The position numbers and the translations under genes were made by a program. A DNA stretch of 13,890 bases, from positions 1-13,890 of the forward strand of contig DDBV01000012.1 of NCBI GenBank assembly GCA_002335145.1, in the 5' to 3' direction. Shown here piece after piece: positions 1 to 6,954 of the stretch (the stretch's first letter is position 1; each line of letters starts with the position of its first letter). This DNA comes from Patescibacteria group bacterium UBA2023. Lineage in GTDB: Bacteria > Patescibacteriota > Gracilibacteria > BD1-5 > UBA2023. The notes beneath the pieces are model-generated. The model was not told the origin of the DNA and did not search any database. It saw only the letters and a list, made by a program, of their open reading frames with translations.

Positions 1-1446
1 GTCGGACGTCCGAACGTCGGCAAGTCGAGTCTCTTCAATGCCTTGGCCGGAGGACGTCTGGCCATCGTCTCGGATGAAGCCAATACCACTCGCGATATCG
101 TGGAACGGGTTATCCACGATGAAGCAGGAAATGCTCGCGCAATTTTGCGCGACTCCGGCGGACTCACCTACGGGAGTCGCGACGAGATACTCTCTGATAT
201 TCGCGAGCGCGTGGAACGATCGGTTCGCGAGAGCGATCTCGTAGTATTCGTGGTAGAATACGACAAGGTCAGCCAAGAAGACGAATTCGTCGCGAGACAG
301 CTTCGACAGGCCGATGTACCAGTAGTGCTCGTAGCGAATAAGGCCGACAACATGGATCGGTCGCTCGAGGCCTACGGTGCCATGAGCCTCGGATTCGAGG
401 ACTTCGCCGTCACGAGTGCCAACCACCGACGAGGAATCGACACGCTCCGCGAGAAGATTTTTTCACGCTTTCCCTATGAGACCCCGGATGAAGACGAGTC
501 GACGGAGAGTTCCCCTCTGCGACTCGCCATCATCGGTCGGCCAAACGTGGGGAAATCGAGCCTCCTCAACGCGCTCACGGGCGAGAACCGCGCAATGGTT
601 CGCGATATGCCCGGCACCACCCGCGACACAGTAGATACGCTCGTTTCACACGCTGGGAGAGAGATTACACTCATAGATACCGCGGGAATCCGCCGCGCTG
701 GAAAGATCGGAATGCACAATATCGAATCCTGGAGCGTCCTCCGGTCCAAGGAGGCACTCGCCCGCGCGGACGTAGTAGCGGTCGTAATCGATGCCGATGA
801 GGGCGTGACACACCTCGACCAGGCAATCCTCGGAGATGCGGTGGAGGCGAAGAAGGGGATCATCCTCGTCATGAACAAGTGGGACCTCTTCCTCAAGAAG
901 CCGGAGGTCGACCCCTCAAGTGCGCAGGACCGGTACATGGCCTTCCTCAAGAACCGACTCGACTTCGCGCCGTACGCCGTACCAGTGTTCACGAGTGCTG
1001 CCGAAGGGAAACGTATTCCCGCGATCCTCGATGCTGCACTCGGCATTGAGACGGAGCGCAAAAAACGAATAAAAACTGCCACATTCAATACATTCATCGA
1101 GCAGATCGTCCTGAAACACGCCCCCACGGGAAACAAGAAATCACATAAACCCAAGGTCTACTACGGATCGCAGGTGGATGTGGATCCGCCCAAGTTCGTG
1201 ATCCACGTGAATCGCGCCGATCACTTCCATTTCTCGTATCCCCGCTACATCGAAAACCAGATCCGAGAGTTCTTCGGATTCTACGGGACGCCAATTACCG
1301 TGGAGCTTCGCGGACGCCGCCGCGATGATGTGGACGGACCGGACGAGGATCGCGACAGTTTCCAGGCCATGCTCGCGGCGAAGATTGCGAAGGCCCGAAA
1401 GGGGCCAATAGATCGTCGAAGACGTCTCAAGAAAAAACACGGGTAA
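1..1446 (+). CDS. der: Ribosome biogenesis GTPase Der (EngA), 5' end cut by window
   Basis: Der is a double-GTPase that binds the 50S subunit and is needed for its maturation. The window opens inside the first G1 loop (GRPNVGKS at codons 2-9), so only a short N-terminal stretch is missing; the TTG at 43 is not the true start. The first G domain continues with DSGG (51-54) and NKAD (113-116). The second domain has GRPNVGKS (179-186), DTAG (226-229) and NKWD (292-295). The C-terminal part fits the KH-like domain of the family and ends in a basic tail, as usual for Der. The first domain is slightly unusual: the switch I region reads SDEANTTRD where most Der proteins have SD-T-PG-x-TRD, so the PG is missing. 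The TAA stop lies in the loop of the terminator that follows. There is no in-frame UGA in 481 codons. The assignment is secure. Confidence 0.96.
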   Translation, partial: VGRPNVGKSSLFNALAGGRLAIVSDEANTTRDIVERVIHDEAGNARAILRDSGGLTYGSRDEILSDIRERVERSVRESDLVVFVVEYDKVSQEDEFVARQLRQADVPVVLVANKADNMDRSLEAYGAMSLGFEDFAVTSANHRRGIDTLREKIFSRFPYETPDEDESTESSPLRLAIIGRPNVGKSSLLNALTGENRAMVRDMPGTTRDTVDTLVSHAGREITLIDTAGIRRAGKIGMHNIESWSVLRSKEALARADVVAVVIDADEGVTHLDQAILGDAVEAKKGIILVMNKWDLFLKKPEVDPSSAQDRYMAFLKNRLDFAPYAVPVFTSAAEGKRIPAILDAALGIETERKKRIKTATFNTFIEQIVLKHAPTGNKKSHKPKVYYGSQVDVDPPKFVIHVNRADHFHFSYPRYIENQIREFFGFYGTPITVELRGRRRDDVDGPDEDRDSFQAMLAAKIAKARKGPIDRRRRLKKKHG

Positions 1447-1460
1447 CTCCCGTGTTTTTT
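1432..1460 (+). terminator. Intrinsic terminator of der
   Basis: The arms at 1432-1443 and 1449-1460 pair perfectly over 12 bp (six A, then CACGGG, pairing with CCCGTG and six T), with a 5-nt loop. The left arm is the last Lys/His/Gly codons of der, and the der TAA stop (1444-1446) is in the loop. The A and T runs make it potentially bidirectional. Confidence 0.9.
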
Positions 1461-1538
1461 ATGAAAAAAGTAAGAAAATAATTTGACTTTTTTATTTATT
1501 GGTTACTTTGGATTCTATCACTTTTTTATGAACGCCTT

Positions 1539-1985
1539 ATGTCAAAGCTCTCTTCTGATGAGGTCCCTGTCACCGTGTCGGCAACAATCCCAACCTCTCG
1601 TATCACGAGCCAAAAGACGCAGGCAGTTCAACACATTATCAACGCGGTCTCAGCGAAGACTCCGGAGATGGGCCGGATCGTTTTGAAGCAGGGAGAGATC
1701 AAGAAGTATCTCGCGGCAATGGACTCAAGCCATATGACCAATCTCCTGACTGGTCTCGGATTCATCCTTCCGAATGATGGCGGAAGACCCGTCATTCAGG
1801 TAAACAAGATTATCGGGGAGAGTAAAGGAGCTCTCTCGGGCGCACCGAATACCTATGTGCCGACAATGCTCGCGGCGGCAATGACCAAAGGAGGTTCCGC
1901 CCTCAATGCCCCCATGCTCGATGCTCTTGCTGCCATCGTCTCCCGGCCACTCCAGGGTGCAGGCATCCGCGTGATCGGCAACTAA
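1539..1985 (+). CDS. Hypothetical protein, 148 aa
   Basis: I do not recognise this family. It is a 148-aa soluble protein with no signal peptide or membrane segment. The first 25 residues are Ser/Thr-rich. A helical section follows (about 25-75), then a Gly/Ala-rich half with alternating Ala-rich helices, ending in G-I-R-V-I-G-N. Codon use (Lys AAG, many C/G third positions) matches the neighbouring real genes. It sits alone between two intrinsic terminators, so it is probably transcribed as a single gene. The upstream gap is AT-rich and has a TTGACT at about 1482, but no convincing -10 at normal spacing. The ATG at 1539 was chosen because the ATG at 1528 is out of frame. There is no Shine-Dalgarno sequence and no in-frame UGA. 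Confidence 0.75.
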   Translation: MSKLSSDEVPVTVSATIPTSRITSQKTQAVQHIINAVSAKTPEMGRIVLKQGEIKKYLAAMDSSHMTNLLTGLGFILPNDGGRPVIQVNKIIGESKGALSGAPNTYVPTMLAAAMTKGGSALNAPMLDALAAIVSRPLQGAGIRVIGN

Positions 1986-2002
1986 GCACCCCAATTCCAA
2001 CG

Positions 2003-2029
2003 AAGACCGGGGATCCCCGGTCTTTTTTT
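2003..2029 (+). terminator. Intrinsic terminator of the 148-aa gene
   Basis: AAGACCGGGG (2003-2012) and CCCCGGTCTT (2015-2024) form a 10-bp GC-rich stem. The stem runs into a T tract ending at 2029. It lies 18 bp after the TAA stop. Confidence 0.92.
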
Positions 2030-2087
2030 GCGGTTCCGGATCATGAAGAGATACGACTTTCTTCACGCAATCTTCACACTCCGGTCA

Positions 2088-2115
2088 TTGACTCCCGTCC
2101 GGATATTTGTATAGT
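2088..2115 (+). promoter_or_regulatory. Predicted sigma-70-type promoter of the ABC exporter
   Basis: TTGACT (2088-2093) and TATAGT (2110-2115) are separated by 16 bp. This puts transcription start near 2121 and leaves about 49 nt of leader before the ATG at 2170. Its position argues against the in-frame TTG at 2107, which lies upstream of the predicted transcription start. Confidence 0.6.
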
Positions 2116-2169
2116 CGATTCTTCCCTATTGTTCATTTTCGGATCTCCGCAACGTTTTACGACATCTTT

Positions 2170-3912
2170 ATGCTCCTCAAAAATATCGCCCGGATTTTCC
2201 GGGAGAACCTTGCCATCCTCGGATGGAGAATCGCGCTCATTGGAATTGTCTCGATTCTCCTCTCCCAGACGCTCATTATTCTTCTGCCGAAGATTTTTCA
2301 GCAGATTATCGCAACGATCGATTCGCATGGACCATACCAGACGCTCGCCTACTGGTGTGGAATCGCAACGATTGTTTCCCTCGTAGCGATCGCCGCACAG
2401 CTCGTTCGCTACCGTGTAGGCGATTACAGCTGGGGAGTCGTCTATGCGCGAAGGACGGTCGACTACAAGCAGCTGCTCACACGGAAGAATTACGCGACCC
2501 TGCTCAACTACGGTACCGGCAAGCTCATTTCGCGCATGTCCAAAGGGATCGATGCTGAGGGTGATATTATGTACCACCTCGTCTTCTCTTTTGCGGAAAA
2601 CATCTTCCGCATCGGGAGTATTTGTATCATTCTCATCTACTACTCGGCGTGGCTTGCGCTCGGTATGTTGTCATTGCTCGTGGTGGTTGCTCTTTTGCAG
2701 GTCCTCATCGCGAAAAAGCTCGCTCCCGTAGCAGAAGCCTGCGAAACCACCCACGAGGACGAAAAACGTCATATGGCCCGGATCGTCATGGAAAACCTCC
2801 TGATCCGCGTATCAAATAGAGAACACTCCGAGGTGGCTCGCGGACAAGAAATCGTCCGTGACTATCCCCGGCTTAATTTCCTCTACGCCATGTACTCGTG
2901 GAGTCTCTTCCACCTGCTTGAGCTCGGATTTCGTGGGATCGAAATTGCCATGTTTTTCTGGTTCGGGTGGCAGTCGATCCAGTGAGGCGTACCCATTGCC
3001 ACGATCGTGATGCTCTCTACCTATATTTGGCTCGCGTGGGGGCCGATTGAGCATATCCTCAGTCAGGTACGAACGATCGGAAAAGAATACGAGTCCTATG
3101 TCCGTATGCGAGAAGTCTTGGATACACCGGACATTTACGCCGATGGTGCCGAGACGTATCACCATACGCGCGGGGACATCGAGCTACGAAATGTCTCGTT
3201 CGGCTATACTGAAACGATCACGATCCTACAAGAACTCTCTCTGCGATTCGAAGGCGGGAAGACTATCGCGCTCGTAGGCCACTCGGGATCGGGAAAATCC
3301 ACGATTATGAAGCTCTTGTTGCGTATCTACGATCCGCGAAACGGCTCGATCCTCTACGATGGACAGGATCTGCGAGATTTGCGAATCGAGACAGTCTACC
3401 GACACATCGGGTATCTCCCGCAAGAACCCGCGATCTTCGATGGAACCATCCGTGAAAACCTCGCCTATGCCACGACCGAGCGCGAATTTTCGGACCATGA
3501 ACTCTGGCAGGCTCTCGCGGATGCACGACTCGATGAACGCGTCAAGCAGTTCGAGACAGGCCTCAATACCGAGATCGGAGAGCGGGGCGTAAAACTCTCC
3601 GGGGGCGAGCGGCAACGACTTGCGATTGCACGGATATTCCTCAAGAATCCCGATATTATTCTGCTCGATGAGCCAACGAGCGCGCTCGACAGTATCTCCG
3701 AGAAAATCATCGGGGATCTGCTCGTGGACCTCTCCCACGGAAAGACCGTCATCATTATCGCGCACCGCCTCCAGACCGTCATGCACGCCGATACGATTTG
3801 CGTCATGGATCACGGGAAGGTAATCGAACGGGGCACTCATGCGAAACTGCTCGCAGCGAATGGGACCTATGCCAAACTCGTAGATCTCCAAAGCGGGACG
3901 CTTCGAGAGTAG
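2170..3912 (+). CDS. ABC exporter (fused TM-ATPase half-transporter), with an in-frame UGA read as Gly
   Basis: This is a 580-aa half-transporter that would dimerise in the inner membrane; the substrate cannot be told. Residues 1 to about 310 are the six-helix transmembrane domain. The ATPase domain follows with Walker A GHSGSGKS (from G370), Q-loop Q418, signature LSGGE (476-480), Walker B ending D500-E501, and switch His532. The standard code breaks it at TGA 2983-2985 (codon 272) into two apparent ORFs, but the frame continues unchanged. Lined up with family members, codon 272 falls on the conserved Gly six residues after the Gly of W-F-G-W, just ahead of the x-x-T-(I/L)-V segment. Reading it as Gly restores a normal-length protein. 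The stop is TAG. The ATG at 2170 was chosen because it lies downstream of the predicted promoter and starts a typical amphipathic N-terminus. The gene appears to be a single transcription unit. Confidence 0.93.
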
Positions 3913-3923
3913 TCAACGCGCCA

Positions 3924-3951
3924 TTGCATTATTTTCCCGGGATTATATACT
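3924..3951 (+). promoter_or_regulatory. Predicted promoter of the tRNA-editing protein gene
   Basis: TTGCAT (3924-3929) and TATACT (3946-3951) are separated by 16 bp. The start of transcription would be near 3958, giving a leader of about 20 nt before the ATG at 3979 with no Shine-Dalgarno sequence in it. Confidence 0.5.
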
Positions 3952-3978
3952 ACCACCTCTCCCGTAACAGCACGCCCC

Positions 3979-4485
3979 ATGGAGCAAGACACCATCGCCC
4001 ACCTCTTCGATTCGCTCAACATTTGTCCGATAGGTCATCGCTACGATCATCCTGCGGTCTTCACCTGTGACGAAGCCGACTCCATTGCGTCTGACATTCC
4101 GGGTGGGCGATCCAAAAACCTCTTTCTCCGCAACAAGGACAAATCACGGTATTACCTCGTGAGTGTTCTCGCCGAGAAACGCGTGGATATCGCAACTTTT
4201 TCTCGCATGATCGGAGAGACAAAGCTCTCTTTCGCCTCGCCGGAAGACCTCCTGGAACAACTCGGGCTCACACCCGGCTCCGTCTCGCCCATTGGGCTTA
4301 TGAACGATACGGATCGGCAGGTACGGTTTTACCTGGATTCCGATCTCTCGCGCGCGGGACTGATGGGATTTCACCCGAATACCAATACCGCAACGTGGCT
4401 CCTGGATGAGTCCGAGCTACGGAAATTCCTCGCGCATACCAGCCACGCCATGATCGTGGCGAAGATACCGGAGAAGACCGAGTAA
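3979..4485 (+). CDS. Prolyl-tRNA editing protein of the ProXp-ala/PrdX (YbaK-like) family
   Basis: The 168-aa protein is a stand-alone version of the ProRS insertion (editing) domain. Such proteins hydrolyse Ala-tRNA(Pro), a product of ProRS mischarging, in the cytoplasm. The family hallmarks are present: G-G-R-S-K46-N-L-F-L-R, with the conserved Lys46 that in this family contacts the aminoacyl-tRNA; a following R-Y-Y-L-V strand; the L-S-F-A-S-x-E-x-L block; L-G-L-T-P-G-S-V-S-P-x-G-L near the middle; and F-H-P-N-T-N-T-A-T close to the C-terminus. The length matches full-size family members. The stop is TAA and there is no in-frame UGA. It ends 8 bp from the end of the convergent hydrolase gene. 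It has its own predicted promoter, so it need not be co-transcribed with the exporter. The family assignment is confident; the exact substrate (Ala rather than another small amino acid) is inferred from family resemblance. Confidence 0.92.
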   Translation: MEQDTIAHLFDSLNICPIGHRYDHPAVFTCDEADSIASDIPGGRSKNLFLRNKDKSRYYLVSVLAEKRVDIATFSRMIGETKLSFASPEDLLEQLGLTPGSVSPIGLMNDTDRQVRFYLDSDLSRAGLMGFHPNTNTATWLLDESELRKFLAHTSHAMIVAKIPEKTE

Positions 4486-4493
4486 CGCTCCAT

Positions 4494-5279
4494 CTACCGG
4501 GAAAGCCATGCTATAAGATCACGTGTCGCCGGAAGAAGTGTATCCGAGCCATGTCCGCATCAGGGATATTCGCGGTATACGATATTGTTGTTTGGATACT
4601 TTGTACGGAGCATCTGGGCATATTCACGCGTTCGCTCGCACCAAACACTTTCGTCCGTGGTTCCGTGCGCGAGAAATACCCTTGTCTTTGCAAGGTCATC
4701 GAGAGATTTCATTGCCGTCAATCAGGATGTATCAGAAAAGTGCGCAGACCACTCAGAATCCTCAATACCACGGTATTGCAGAGCGAATCAGCGGCGAATC
4801 GCGCCGAGGAAATCATCGACTGTCTCCTCCTGTACGCCTCGTAAACCAAGAGATGCATACTCGAGAACTGGATAAAAGCACGCGATCGTGTCGATGGCTT
4901 CATCGTATCTCGGCAGGATCGGTACTACTCCCCCTCCATAAGAAATCCCCATGAATACGAAACGATCATAGGAAACGGGCATGATCATACCCGTATAGAT
5001 ATCTTCAACGGTTCATCGGCTAAAATTCCTCTTCGTTTCAAGAAGCGTCCGTATGGAATTTTGCGGCGTAAAGACTCCGGAACTGCGGCAGAATCCATAG
5101 TATTCGGGTACGATAATATCGTACCCGGCGTCCAGGAAAGCATCTGCATTCCGGAGAGCATCTATGTCCTCGAGTCCGGGTGCGCCGAGCGCAACAACCA
5201 CAAGCACCCCATTCGGTCGCGCAGACCGACTATATGATCAAACGATTCCATCTGAGAAGACAACAGGCGTGTTTCGCAT
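4494..5279 (-). CDS. Alpha/beta hydrolase (serine hydrolase), UGA-rich; visible only with UGA=Gly
   Basis: Read with UGA as Gly, this gives a continuous 261-aa alpha/beta hydrolase ending in TAG. The nucleophile elbow is G-I-S113-Y-G-G. The acid is probably D209 in H-G-T-T-D-E, and the base H243 in Y-P-G-C-G-H. This order and spacing fit prolyl-oligopeptidase/dienelactone-hydrolase-like enzymes. The strand before the elbow (D-R-F-V-F-M) and the earlier V-L-V-V-V-A-L-G-A-P-G segment fit the core fold. The five UGA codons are at residues 14, 89, 164, 186 and 240; residue 240 is the family Gly three residues before the catalytic His. There is no signal peptide, so it is probably cytoplasmic. The start (ATG 5279) is the best available Met; an in-frame ATG at 5354 would overlap the upstream gene. 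It lies 40 bp after that gene and is probably in its operon. The substrate is unknown. An ordinary ORF scan sees only two short fragments. Confidence 0.9.
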
Positions 5280-5319
5280 AATTCGAAGGGAGTGATGAAT
5301 GGGTCTTCTTGGGACGTGG

Positions 5320-6144
5320 TTACGATTCTTGTCTTCGGAAGTACCCGGTCTCATCGTTTCCCGGAGACACTCCGAGAGTCAACAGACAAGAATTCTCTCC
5401 CAATCCTCCTTCCAGACTCCATACGCGACTCAGCGGACTGCAGGCTTCCGCATTAAGAACGATCGTAGAAGAGGAGTTGCTTCGGAAGAATTTAGCCTCC
5501 GCGAGATACGAATAGATCAAAGCGTATCACTCGGTTTCACCATAGGTTCGGACGATCACGGACACCATATCCGAAAGGGATATTTTCTTTTCTCCTGACT
5601 CGTAGATACCACGCGAACTCAGGAATGTATCTATGTCGGAGCGTGTCTCGTTCATGCCGAGGCGGCGATCAAGAGGCACTCAAAGTGCTGAGAAGGTCGA
5701 GACCGAGCACGTTCGCCCGAGGAGCTCAGAGGCTTTTTGAGTATAGAGCGTTGCGGTACGTTCGATAATCGGAAAGAATATCTCGTCATCATCGAATACT
5801 GGATCGAGTGTCAGACCGCGATCGGCAATAATGAGCGAGAGATCGATCGGTTTTTGCCACGCCGCCTCCATACAAGAAACTGCTTCGAGAATTCATTTGA
5901 GTTTCATTTGGAATCTCGAAGGAACATGATCGAACGTAGCATACGATGCAGAAATCGAGTTCGGACGGTCGAAAATCGGGCACACGAGTGCCGAGACCGA
6001 GAGTCGGGTACCCGCGATATTTCGTTCAAGGACTGGTTCTCCTCATCGAGATATGCCGACCCCCTCAAGGGATCGGATGCGCCCGAGATTCCGAGCAGTT
6101 TTTAGGGCGTTCTTGAGTGATGCAAGGGCAGAAGGAGTATTCAT
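5320..6144 (-). CDS. Hypothetical protein, 274 aa, UGA-rich; visible only with UGA=Gly
   Basis: With UGA read as Gly, the frame from ATG 6144 to TAA 5320 is open for 274 codons. It has UGA at residues 34, 84, 155 and 206. The order of predicted secondary structure looks Rossmann-like. A strand L-S-V-S-A-L-V-C-P-I-F-D (about 49-60) is followed by a long helix, a second strand D-L-S-L-I-I-A-D-R-G, and a helix rich in D/E and aromatics. A late helix contains S-Y-L-A-E-A-K-F-F, followed by the strand T-I-V-L-N-A. I cannot name the family. The late D-M-V...Y-L-A-E-A-x-x-F region faintly resembles class Ic tRNA-synthetase-like cyclodipeptide synthases, but the catalytic Tyr position does not match, so I do not assign that. 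It has no signal peptide or membrane segment and is apparently co-transcribed with the downstream hydrolase. Local GC (27 of 60 in 5761-5820) is lower than in pnp (38 of 60 in 13021-13080). Confidence 0.8.
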
Positions 6145-6280
6145 AGAAGGAAAAGTAAAAACGGTATGGAGAAAACGAACTTGTCCAGCAACACGAACAT
6201 GCGACTATGTTCGATAGGGTGATGCCAACAAACAGCATAGAGACGCTTTTTTTTGAGCACAGTTGAAGAAAAAGAGAAAT

Positions 6281-6324
6281 CGAAAAATAAATAAAATCGC
6301 CTCCGACGGTATCGGAGGCGATTT
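6281..6324 (-). terminator. Intrinsic terminator / probable attenuator hairpin
   Basis: The inverted arms at 6312-6324 and 6294-6306 pair perfectly over 13 bp with a 5-nt loop. In the minus direction the stem is followed by a U-rich tract (TTTTATTTATTTTT, with the stem running into it). On the plus strand there is no comparable T run. It lies about 100 nt after the minus-strand promoter and about 140 nt before the 274-aa gene, as a leader terminator would. Confidence 0.8.
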
Positions 6325-6421
6325 CGACAACGAAAAGACGCCTACCGAGACCGATGGAGAGCAAAATGATGATGGGTGGCGGCGCGGAACATAGAGGTGG
6401 CGGACACTACGGAATATATCA
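6283..6421 (-). ncRNA. Predicted leader RNA / terminated small transcript of about 140 nt
   Basis: This is the stretch between the predicted minus-strand start (about 6421) and the end of the U tract. It contains two CCGCCACC copies (6397-6404 and 6375-6382), the His-rich frame, an antiterminator-like segment (6339-6348) and the terminator. Alternative pairings 1:2, 2:3 and 3:4 can all be drawn. It could equally be a free-standing small RNA. I see no match to tmRNA, SRP RNA, RNase P RNA or 6S RNA motifs. Confidence 0.4.
6342..6392 (-). CDS. Putative His-rich leader peptide, 16 aa
   Basis: A short frame, ATG to TAG, on the leader transcript encodes MFRAATHHHFALHRSR, with four His in 16 residues, three of them consecutive. 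The stop codon lies inside a segment (6339-6348) that can pair with the 5' arm of the downstream terminator, with one bulged base. The layout matches amino-acid-sensing leader peptides, but so short a frame can arise by chance. There is no Shine-Dalgarno sequence, as for other genes here. Confidence 0.35.
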   Translation of the reverse strand: MFRAATHHHFALHRSR

Positions 6422-6427
6422 CTGGTT

Positions 6428-6455
6428 ATAATACGGATATCCGAATTTTTGTCAA
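6428..6455 (-). promoter_or_regulatory. Strong predicted promoter, reading left
   Basis: On the minus strand TTGACA (6455-6450) and TATTAT (6433-6428) are separated by 16 bp. This is the best -35/-10 pair in the window. It drives the leader RNA and, beyond it, the 274-aa gene and the hydrolase. The plus strand carries TATAAT (6427-6432) over the same bases but lacks a good -35. Confidence 0.7.
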
Positions 6456-6467
6456 ATCCTTTGTTCG

Positions 6468-6503
6468 GAAAGTCTTGAATATCGCGAGATATTCAAGACT
6501 TTC
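6468..6503. repeat. 16-bp perfect inverted repeat with GCGA loop
   Basis: The arms at 6468-6483 and 6488-6503 are exact reverse complements around the tetranucleotide GCGA. It lies 13 bp beyond the -35 of the leftward promoter and 28 bp before the receiver gene. No T tract follows on either side, so it is not a normal terminator. It could be an operator for a dimeric regulator or a GNRA-capped hairpin in the receiver-gene leader. Confidence 0.75.
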
Positions 6504-6531
6504 GATACGATCCGTCTCCTAATCCGAAGCT

Positions 6532-6894
6532 ATGTACCGCATCTGCCTCATCGACGACAAGGCCTATGGAATCCCGCAGGTGATTCGCGCCATTCCGAAA
6601 GGTATCGAGTATGAATTTTTCTACTATGATCGAATCGCCGATATAGAGTATACCCTCGACTACGACGTAGTGATCCTCGATTATTACCTCGACAAGGACG
6701 GCAAGACCGCGCTTGACATTATCGATCGACTCGCGGCCTACCCTGTGATCGCCTTCTCGAGCGAAGACGCCATGAACGACCGCATACTCGAACGGGGGGC
6801 CGTGGAAAAGGCAACGAAACTCAAAGACACGCACGACAATCCCGCGCTCGCCGGGGCGATCGGTCGGATCCTCGGCACGAAAAAAGAGGGGTAG
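6532..6894 (+). CDS. Stand-alone CheY-like response regulator receiver domain
   Basis: The 120-aa protein is a receiver domain and nothing more. It has the acidic pair D8-D9 after a first strand (R-I-C-L-I), the phospho-acceptor D50 at the end of V-V-I-L-D, the switch Ser at S76/S77 after P-V-I-A-F, and a Lys (K96) where receivers have the conserved Lys, although the usual K-P is replaced by K-L-K. The loop after D50 is Y-Y-L-D-K-D-G, close to the usual x-x-M-P-x-x-x-G spacing but without the Pro. There is no output domain, so it probably signals by protein contact. No histidine kinase is in the window. The stop (TAG) lies in the loop of the terminator hairpin. The long inverted repeat upstream suggests regulated expression. 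Confidence 0.87.
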   Translation: MYRICLIDDKAYGIPQVIRAIPKGIEYEFFYYDRIADIEYTLDYDVVILDYYLDKDGKTALDIIDRLAAYPVIAFSSEDAMNDRILERGAVEKATKLKDTHDNPALAGAIGRILGTKKEG

Positions 6895-6909
6895 TCCCCC
6901 CCTCTTTTT
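6881..6909. terminator. Bidirectional terminator between convergent genes
   Basis: AAAAAGAGGGG (6881-6891) pairs with CCCCTCTTTTT (6899-6909). T tracts in both directions allow it to serve both the receiver gene and the convergent 126-aa gene. The receiver stop codon (6892-6894) is in the loop. Confidence 0.88.
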
Positions 6910-6954
6910 GGCCTATCTGTCTAGGCTCCTGTATTCCCCCTATCGATTGATGCC

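Noticed and set aside
474..1154. A 226-codon open frame on the minus strand within der
   Set aside because: It lies wholly antisense to conserved Der domains and has Ser/Arg-rich shadow composition.
2983..2985. Frameshift, sequencing error, or UGA read as Trp or selenocysteine
   Set aside because: The frame is unchanged. The three checkable sites are conserved Gly positions, not Trp or Cys, TGG is used freely for Trp, and no SECIS-like hairpin follows.
4494..6144. Region interpreted as a decayed pseudogene or intergenic remnant
   Set aside because: Every interruption is TGA, never TAA or TAG, and no frame change is needed. Active-site motifs are intact.
5320..6144. Assignment of the 274-aa protein as a cyclodipeptide synthase
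   Set aside because: The late D-M-V...L-A-E-A-x-x-F resemblance to AlbC is tempting, but the spacing differs, Ser replaces the catalytic Tyr in the aligned position, and the N-terminal Ser motif is not convincing.
6065..6364. 99-codon minus-strand frame beginning with TTG in the leader region
   Set aside because: It crosses the terminator hairpin and U tract, and overlaps the start of the 274-aa gene in another frame.
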